Shown one piece after another: positions 61,001-64,000 of a stretch of 64,000 nucleotides of DNA. How positions within the stretch are numbered: the first letter of the stretch is position 1; the number at the start of each line of letters is the position of its first letter. The stretch covers positions 26,796,054-26,860,053 of the forward strand of contig NC_092562.1 of NCBI RefSeq assembly GCF_037975245.1, in the 5' to 3' direction. This DNA is from Apostichopus japonicus (taxonomy: Eukaryota; Echinodermata; Holothuroidea; Aspidochirotida; Stichopodidae). Position numbers and translations under genes: made by a program. The notes beneath the pieces are model-generated. The model was not told the DNA's origin and did no database searches. It saw only the letters and a list, made by a program, of their open reading frames with translations.

Positions 61001-63891
61001 TGAAAATTATTTTCAACAGTAATAACAGGTCTGACTGGAAGAATTTACTGAAAAGAAAGCTTTTGTCACTTGAACAGACAGAAGGACTAGGAATTGTTTT
61101 GCTAACAGAAAGTGTTTATTTATAGGACTCTCAAACAACCCTTACACAGCAGCTCCGAGGCACATACTTGGTTCACTACTTTAGTGCTTAAAATTTGGGG
61201 CCATTTAAGGTAGCTTTAGGTTCAAGTTTTCTTATGCTACTTCAAGCATTGCCAATATTTGCATTAAAAAAATCCATGTTTTGAATTACAAGATAGTCCC
61301 AGTTGAAGACTTGATGACTTATTGCATCATCCAATGGGAATATTTTTAAGATCTAGGTGTTTCTAAATTTCGAGCATCATTAATTCATCTCTGTCATCCG
61401 ATCCCCTCAGCCCAGAACAACAACCCCCTCCCCTTCATTTTGTTCAAATTTGTCAAGAAATTCTACAGATAGGACAATATGAACTCTCTTGCAGGAACGT
61501 TGCAAGCAGTATTGGCCAAAAGCTGTAGGTGACACAAAGAAGTTTGCCACTTGTGAAGTGAAATGGGAGTCGACAGAAAATTTTGCAGACTACGAAATTA
61601 GATCATTGACTGTTACATTCGTAAGTAAATTGAGTGATAAAAAAGTATTCATTATATTAAACTAAATGTTAACAGTGTCCATATCAATATGAATTACAAC
61701 GTCAATGCTGTGAAGGGAATTTATTTTGGAAGTATTCTGCAATATATTTCTTAAGACCAAAAATACATGTTGAATTTTAGCTACTCTTGAATCTTAATGC
61801 GATACACTTGCGTATAAATTTTTCTCGCCAACACAAGTTTTTGTTTTCCATCCTGAGTTTCAGTTTAATTTCTATTTCACTTAAAAAGTAATTGTGCAAT
61901 TTGAAAATTCCAGTAATATATATGACAACTGATTGCAATTGCTAGGATCTTCTGTCCGAGGTGGGACTGTTTAATTTTGTTTTTATTTACTTTTAATCAG
62001 AGCATATAATAATGTCAGATAAAACACCACTTAAAAAGTTGTAAAGAGAAATTACTAAGTGAACTCTGTGCTTGCAAAGGTGTATTGCAATTTTGTTAAT
62101 ATTGTCTGCGGTGTGTTTCTTTACATCATTATATTAAATTTAAATTCCTTGTTTTCATAGGGAAATGAACAAAGGAAAGTCAGAAACTGGCACTACCGAA
62201 CCTGGCCAGACATGGATGTACCACAGCAGGCCACTCCATTGATTGGGTTTGCTAAGAAAGTGAAACTACAACAGTCTGCTTCAACTGGTCCCCTAGTGGT
62301 TCACTGCAGGTGATTATTTCTCATTGGAATCGTCTGCATTCAACTCTAATTCACTGCTTATATATAAATCACAGATCAAATACAACAGTGAATAACTTTC
62401 TCTGGGTACCAATTCCAACTTCAGAAATAGAACATCAAAATTGATTTCCAGTATCCAATCGTATAGCTACATCCAAATTTTTTCAAATTCATGCAAGATT
62501 TTTTGAGCTCAAATTCATTCAAAAGGTTGGTTTCATAGCAAACTTTTACTTAGGGAAGCATATTCAGCAATAACACAAAGAAGAGATCCGGTATAGTATT
62601 TCAAGTGTTATAGTGTGAGAGAATAGTAGTTCGTTGAATTATTTGCTCAATATAACCAAAATGTCTTTGTTGTAAAGCATTCTGCTTGAATATGAACATT
62701 TAACATTCTCAGTAAAGAATGAACAATTATGCAGTTTACATGATCTATAAAAATACAGACAAAAAGCTGTGGAATAGGTTCCCCTTCCCATCCACACCCT
62801 TCAGTGACAGAAAAGACAAAATCTTTTGTCATATGTATAGTTTTTCACATGTGAGTGCTACTTTGTAACGAGTGGAGGGAAACTTATCAATTTAAGACAT
62901 CGTCTTCATCATATAACTGCTACCACTGAATTTTCTCCTTCTTTTATAAGCTCCTTTTCCTATTTTACTATTTGTGGGAGAGACCATGAGATAAAACTCA
63001 TGATCTGGACCCACTGTACTTGTGGAGTTTGATCATAAATATTTAGAAGATGTATACCATTTTAGTAATTTGGGAGAGAGGGGGATTCTATTCTAGGTGA
63101 AAAAAATTGATGCTGTTACTTTCGTATCTGTGCATCAGCATGGCGGTTTTTGGCAGGGTAGGTGATATCCAAATTCATTTTTTATATTATTATTTTAGTG
63201 CTGGTGTGGGGAGGACAGGTACATTCATTGCTCTGAGTACTCTGATGGACACCATCCACAACAAGGACAGAATTGATATCTACGGATTTGTGGAGAAAAT
63301 GAGAGAAAACAGAATTATGATGGTTCAAACTGCTGTGAGTTCTATATTCATTTCAATTCAGTCTTGTGGTTAGTTAAGTTGACATTCTGTGTTGTTGCGT
63401 TGAATAGTCACTGGTTCTGATTATTCCGATAAACTCTGATAATGATTGGTTCAATTTATACTGAGGACATATTTCTAACTCAGCATTCCTCGTTTTGATT
63501 GGATGAGTTTTCTGCGTTTGTATCTCACAAGCTTATTGATTTATGAAAAAGGTTATGTATCGAGAAAAACACACATGTAATTTTCAGATCCTTTGTTAAT
63601 TGAATTTTTTATTATCAAATAAATAATTTCCAGTATTTGTGACAATAATAGCCTCACATTTCTTAACAAACTACTATAAATCAGTAAACTGTGATCTCAT
63701 AAATACTACTAGTTAAATGTGTATCTAAACATATACTCCCTTCATTATTATTTTGCAAACAGTTGCAGTTTAAGTTTTTGCACACCTGTCTGCTGGAAGT
63801 TTACTTGACCGGTGAGACAGAGATAACACTAGGGAACATATCTTCCTTTGATGCGGATGAAAAATTACAACAGCTGGACAAGGAATTCAAG
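30366..63891 (+). CDS. Gene B: receptor tyrosine phosphatase with Tie-like ectodomain (5' part, runs off right edge)
   Basis: 23 coding exons, all phase-consistent and open, give about 1216 residues: 30366-30441, 33755-34078, 34942-35208, 37076-37210, 39719-39868, 43762-43899, 45085-45228, 45787-46080, 47289-47603, 51139-51215, 52171-52405, 52777-53106, 53947-54028, 55115-55176, 56055-56233, 57641-57728, 58838-58914, 60043-60079, 60542-60639, 61495-61620, 62161-62309, 63199-63334, 63763-63891. Order: signal peptide, N-terminal domain, Ig, EGF x4, Ig, FN3 x3, membrane helix, juxtamembrane, D1 PTP. The enzyme should remove phosphate from tyrosines of membrane-associated substrates. Every D1 catalytic motif is intact: KNRF, YDHSRV, QGP, WPD, HCSAGVGRTG, QTALQF. 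The final residues (DKEFK) look like the linker into a D2 domain beyond the window. The Ig-EGF block resembles Tie kinases rather than known vertebrate RPTPs. Confidence 0.88.
30442..33754. other. Gene B intron 1, nothing recognised
   Basis: 3.3 kb AT-rich intron between signal-peptide exon and first domain exon. First introns often hold enhancers, but no motif cluster was seen. A short TTATATTATGG repeat lies at 33467-33500, near the intron's 3' end. Confidence 0.5.
33755..34078 (+). CDS. Gene B exon: N-terminal extracellular domain (Ig-like, diverged)
   Basis: 324 nt, phase 1 to 1, between CAATAG and GTGAGT. It encodes about 108 residues with two Cys (YQCHISESD and GVFGCEAAL), a Trp between them (FRTVWTRND) and a strand ending in IFMRSD. 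The Cys-Trp-Cys spacing suggests a diverged Ig domain, matching the position of Ig1 in Tie receptors. Confidence 0.75.
34942..35208 (+). CDS. Gene B exon: Ig domain
   Basis: 267 nt, phase 1 to 1, between TTTCAG and GTTTGT. It encodes FRWLKDD, SLVISGAVEVDDAGVYEC and LKLLIVR. The DAGVYEC signature is Ig. The run into the next exon (IVR then CPAQRWGP) mirrors the Ig2-EGF1 junction of Tie receptors. Confidence 0.85.
35209..37075. other. Gene B intron, only degenerate repeats
   Basis: Contains loosely repeated AATAATCTGAAAAT segments at about 35780-35960. No exon seen. Confidence 0.45.
37076..37210 (+). CDS. Gene B exon: EGF-like module 1
   Basis: 135 nt, phase 1 to 1, between ACCAG and GTAACA. 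It encodes CPAQRWGPDTCDGICDNCYN, then GGICDETSGKCICAPGFKG and ANCEE. The eight-Cys laminin/Tie-type pattern with WGP and CxPGFxGxxC is clear. Confidence 0.9.
37706..37758 (+). repeat. (TGG)n trinucleotide repeat
   Basis: About 50 bp of TGG/GGT, interrupted once by TTT, in a gene B intron. Confidence 0.95.
38027..39403 (+). mobile_element. hAT-like non-autonomous DNA transposon 3
   Basis: Ends CAGGGTTTAGTTTTGACC and its inverted partner GGCCAACCCTG, flanked by a perfect 8-bp duplication CATTAAAG (38019-38026, 39404-39411). Both ends carry inverted GACCACT-GCGGTTTAAACC blocks. Internally the motif GGTGTCGGACGTAC occurs twice direct (38762, 38785) and once inverted (38983). No transposase. Confidence 0.88.
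39719..39868 (+). CDS. Gene B exon: EGF-like module 2
   Basis: 150 nt, phase 1 to 1, between CTGTTAG and GTAGAG. It encodes CGGNRYGDTCEKQCS to [20 protein letters not shown]. The FCLxxPYGCSCxTGWKGLxC segment is the hallmark of the second EGF module of Tie receptors. Confidence 0.9.
40885..41180 (-). mobile_element. LINE 3' fragment
   Basis: On the minus strand a frame reads HSRINIRHNFFSNRVVNEWN, then GLTEKVV, the common C-terminal signature (R-IR-FFS-RV-WN-LP-VV) of many invertebrate LINE ORF2 proteins. It is followed by a 3' UTR and a TAAAC-repeat tail at about 40888-40903. Confidence 0.7.
41200..41395. mobile_element. Palindromic (fold-back) element, copy 2
   Basis: Inverted arms GTAGCATGTGCTATTAGGAT and the matching complement near 41320-41345, with ATATGTGTAAT / ATTACACATG near the centre. 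Related to 25450-25720; in a gene B intron. Confidence 0.7.
42976..43339 (+). mobile_element. Small hAT-like MITE
   Basis: 364 bp, TIRs CAAGGGCGTAGGAA / TTCCTACGCCACTG, flanked by near-identical 8-mers (AATATAAT / TATATAAT). The internal AGGGGAGGGGGACACCCC core and GCATCTAAGG segment are shared with 21047-21492. Confidence 0.75.
43762..43899 (+). CDS. Gene B exon: EGF-like module 3
   Basis: 138 nt, phase 1 to 1, between CTATCAG and GTAACA. It encodes CDPGTYGASCLQTCDKCQSD to CDIGWTGNSCQ, the same laminin-type EGF layout. Confidence 0.88.
44220..44540. repeat. Diverged AT-rich minisatellite-like stretch
   Basis: Loose repeats of a TATACTTTTATAAATAT / AAATACCTA unit in a gene B intron. Confidence 0.4.
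45085..45228 (+). CDS. Gene B exon: EGF-like module 4
   Basis: 144 nt, phase 1 to 1, between TTTGCAG and GTAAGT. It encodes CEGARFGEKCAEDCHCSKEY, then CNQVTGECSEHCNSEW. A fourth module; vertebrate Tie receptors have three. Confidence 0.85.
45787..46080 (+). CDS. Gene B exon: Ig-like domain after the EGF block
   Basis: 294 nt, phase 1 to 1, between CATGTAG and GTGAGT. It has VTVPVTCTAAKG and DGQTLYCQLRKDG, the Cys pair of an Ig fold without a clear core Trp, ending in beta strand YNITIYVF. Same place as the third Ig domain of Tie. Confidence 0.8.
47289..47603 (+). CDS. Gene B exon: FN3 domain 1
   Basis: 315 nt, phase 1 to 1, between CCTCTAG and GTATTT. A full FN3: [51 protein letters not shown]. 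Functional counterpart of the dead exon 1144-1458. Confidence 0.88.
48505..48830 (+). repeat. 104-bp tandem repeats, 5' arm of the fold-back-like element
   Basis: About three units; GCCAGGACTTTGAAAGTCC starts at 48517, 48621 and (GCCAGGATTTTG) 48725. Each unit is itself a short palindrome. Confidence 0.85.
49033..49985 (+). repeat. Direct duplication inside the fold-back-like element
   Basis: Unit 1 49033-49509 and unit 2 49510-49985 are about 95% identical, each beginning TTGTTCTTCCTGG and containing small AAAGGATATTATTTAC repeats. Confidence 0.85.
50395..50840 (+). repeat. Tandem CCTGGCTTTTCC repeats, 3' arm
   Basis: Several 60-80 bp units of ACCTGGCTTTTCCGGGGTAA with ACTCACACA spacers; complementary in motif to the 5' arm. 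Confidence 0.8.
51139..51215 (+). CDS. Gene B exon: FN3 domain 2, first half
   Basis: 77 nt, phase 1 to 0, between TTTTCAG and GTATGT. It encodes [20 protein letters not shown] and EITWQ. Confidence 0.85.
52171..52405 (+). CDS. Gene B exon: FN3 domain 2, second half
   Basis: 235 nt, phase 0 to 1, between TTGAAAAG and GTGAGT. It encodes [20 protein letters not shown] to [18 protein letters not shown]. The intron sits inside the FN3 fold after the ITWQ strand. Confidence 0.85.
52591..52660. repeat. (TA)n microsatellite
   Basis: 70 bp of TA in the gene B intron before FN3 domain 3. Confidence 0.95.
52777..53106 (+). CDS. Gene B exon: FN3 domain 3, membrane-proximal
   Basis: 330 nt, phase 1 to 1, between CTTCAG and GTGAAG. 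It has VNITWRRWQEG, TPPICGYIPYHK, NYTFAIAVVREGLEGKGD. N-glycosylation sequons NIT, NLS, NLT and NYT are visible. Confidence 0.88.
53947..54028 (+). CDS. Gene B exon: transmembrane helix
   Basis: 82 nt, phase 1 to 2, between ATGCAG and GTAAGT. It encodes GPSAGLIVGSTIGAF then LLIVLLVLLVIY, a 22-25 residue hydrophobic helix followed in the next exon by Arg/Lys. Confidence 0.9.
54957..55022. repeat. (TA)n microsatellite
   Basis: Pure TA, about 66 bp, between the membrane and juxtamembrane exons of gene B. Confidence 0.95.
55115..55176 (+). CDS. Gene B exon: stop-transfer/juxtamembrane, two in-frame donors
   Basis: It starts after ATTTTAG with RRKSKSDK. Two donors keep phase 1: one after 55140 (AAAG/GTATGA) and one after 55176 (TTTG/GTATGT), differing by 12 codons (GMNDSQATRTKF). 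The longer form is nearer the length of the gene A counterpart and has the better donor, so it is taken here; both may be used. Confidence 0.7.
56055..56233 (+). CDS. Gene B exon: juxtamembrane and PTP lead-in
   Basis: 179 nt, phase 1 to 0, between GACAG and GTTGGT. It encodes an acidic stretch with DDLYINIVKP (a YxN docking motif), then VLVTNLETYMKNCEESK to LEQQFQ, the helix before PTP D1. Confidence 0.8.
57641..57728 (+). CDS. Gene B exon: PTP D1, KNRF motif
   Basis: 88 nt, phase 0 to 1, between TTTACAG and GTAAGT. It encodes GFNKGKQFASEVGEEDDNRQ then KNRFKNMIA, the opening motif of the catalytic domain. Confidence 0.85.
57835..58325 (+). repeat. GTAGTAATGTAGAA minisatellite
   Basis: About 490 bp of imperfect 9-14 bp units (GTAGTAATGTAGAAGTAATG) with higher-order periodicity (TATATAGTAGTGATGTGGTA recurs), in a gene B intron. 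Confidence 0.9.
58838..58914 (+). CDS. Gene B exon: PTP D1, phosphotyrosine loop
   Basis: 77 nt, phase 1 to 0, between AATCAG and GTAGGT. With the split Tyr codon it reads YDHSRVILEKLEG, then PHSDYYNANYIK, the canonical phosphotyrosine-recognition loop. The last 40 nt or so are repeated downstream in a tandem array (58915-59430). Confidence 0.88.
58915..59430 (+). repeat. 92-bp tandem array derived from a PTP exon-intron junction
   Basis: Junctions at 58915, 59007, 59100, 59188, 59280 and 59373: each unit holds about 40 nt matching the end of exon 58838-58914 (PHSDYYNANYI), its own GT donor, and about 50 nt of intron (AGATTTTAAGAAATATTCAT). Units 1, 2, 4 and 5 keep the reading frame; unit 3 has a small deletion. 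Confidence 0.9.
60043..60079 (+). CDS. Gene B exon: PTP D1 mini-exon
   Basis: 37 nt, phase 0 to 1, between TTCATAG and GTAATA. It encodes NAEEFNAFIACQ and joins the next exon to make FIACQGP, the TQGP-type motif. Confidence 0.8.
60542..60639 (+). CDS. Gene B exon: PTP D1, DFWRMV motif
   Basis: 98 nt, phase 1 to 0, between TGACAG and GTAACA. It encodes PNTASIDDFWRMVIQEKVLN, then IVMLTNLIEKGK, the conserved core helix and strand of D1. Confidence 0.88.
61495..61620 (+). CDS. Gene B exon: PTP D1, KQYWP region
   Basis: 126 nt, phase 0 to 0, between TTGCAG and GTAAGT. It encodes ERCKQYWPKAVGDTKKF to DYEIRSLTVTF, the C-KYWP motif and following strands. Confidence 0.88.
62161..62309 (+). CDS. Gene B exon: PTP D1, WPD loop
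   Basis: 149 nt, phase 0 to 2, between TTCATAG and GTGATT. It encodes RNWHYRTWPDMDVP to GPLVVHC. The catalytic WPD Asp and the nucleophile Cys are present. Confidence 0.9.
63199..63334 (+). CDS. Gene B exon: PTP D1, P-loop
   Basis: 136 nt, phase 2 to 0, between ATTTTAG and GTGAGT. It completes VHCSAGVGRTGTFIALSTLM and ends in MMVQTA, giving an intact P-loop and start of the Q-loop. Confidence 0.92.
63763..63891 (+). CDS. Gene B exon: PTP D1 C-terminus and linker toward D2
   Basis: 129 nt, phase 0 to 0, between AAACAG and GTTAGT. It encodes LQFKFLHTCLLEVYLTGETE, then a linker ending QQLDKEFK. The EFK ending before a donor mimics the entry into another PTP domain, so a D2 probably follows outside the window. 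Confidence 0.85.
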
Positions 63892-64000
63892 GTTAGTTAA
63901 AAAAGTATAGATATAAGAAAATCAGTTGTAAAAATAAGAAAAAAATGTTCTGAAGCAAAACATCAGTCAACATGACTAAAAAATCACAGAATTTACTCGA

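Overview
The window is animal nuclear DNA: AT-rich, intron-rich, with canonical GT-AG splice sites and many transposable-element remnants. The receptor type and the mobile-element families suggest a marine invertebrate deuterostome, most likely an echinoderm. That assignment is inference; there is no ribosomal or mitochondrial marker here.

Two tandem paralogous genes on the + strand make up the coding content. Both encode receptor-type protein tyrosine phosphatases (RPTPs). Gene A enters from the left edge and ends with a stop codon at 20460 and an AATAAA at 20512. Inside the window it has fibronectin type III (FN3) exons, a transmembrane exon, a juxtamembrane region and a single phosphatase domain that looks like a degenerate D2 domain: WPD has become WPK and the phosphotyrosine-loop Tyr is Leu. 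It carries three defects (a lost splice acceptor, a frameshift before the phosphatase domain and a weak acceptor at the membrane exon). It may therefore be a decaying gene, or the assembly may contain errors.

Gene B starts at 30366 and runs off the right edge. I could reconstruct 23 coding exons whose splice phases all agree, giving about 1216 residues. In order they encode a signal peptide, an N-terminal domain, an Ig domain, four EGF modules, a second Ig-like domain, three FN3 domains, a transmembrane helix, a juxtamembrane segment and a complete, catalytically intact D1 phosphatase domain. The Ig/EGF block closely resembles the ectodomain of Tie (angiopoietin-receptor) kinases, so this is a Tie-like extracellular half on a phosphatase instead of a kinase. 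This is the most striking result.

Between and inside the genes: positions 1-3890 and 46793-52505 are a segmental duplication of an FN3 block, about 96% identical in the first FN3 exon. Copy 1 carries a Penelope-like insertion and copy 2 a 2.4 kb inverted-repeat DNA element. The introns and the 10 kb intergenic gap hold a CR1/L2-type LINE (about 5320-7675), a second Penelope-like fragment between (TA)n tracts (9026-9710), a THAP-domain relic (about 4845-5110), several hAT-like non-autonomous elements with 8-bp target-site duplications (20692-21805, 26169-27532, 38027-39403, a small one at 42976-43339, and one nested at 21047-21492), two copies of a palindromic element, and a LINE 3' end on the minus strand. 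Gene B also contains a 92-bp tandem array built from the 3' end of one of its own phosphatase exons.

No rRNA, intact tRNA, CRISPR or bacterial-type operon is present. Intergenic DNA lies at 20536-30336; gene B's promoter and first non-coding exon should be there but cannot be placed securely.
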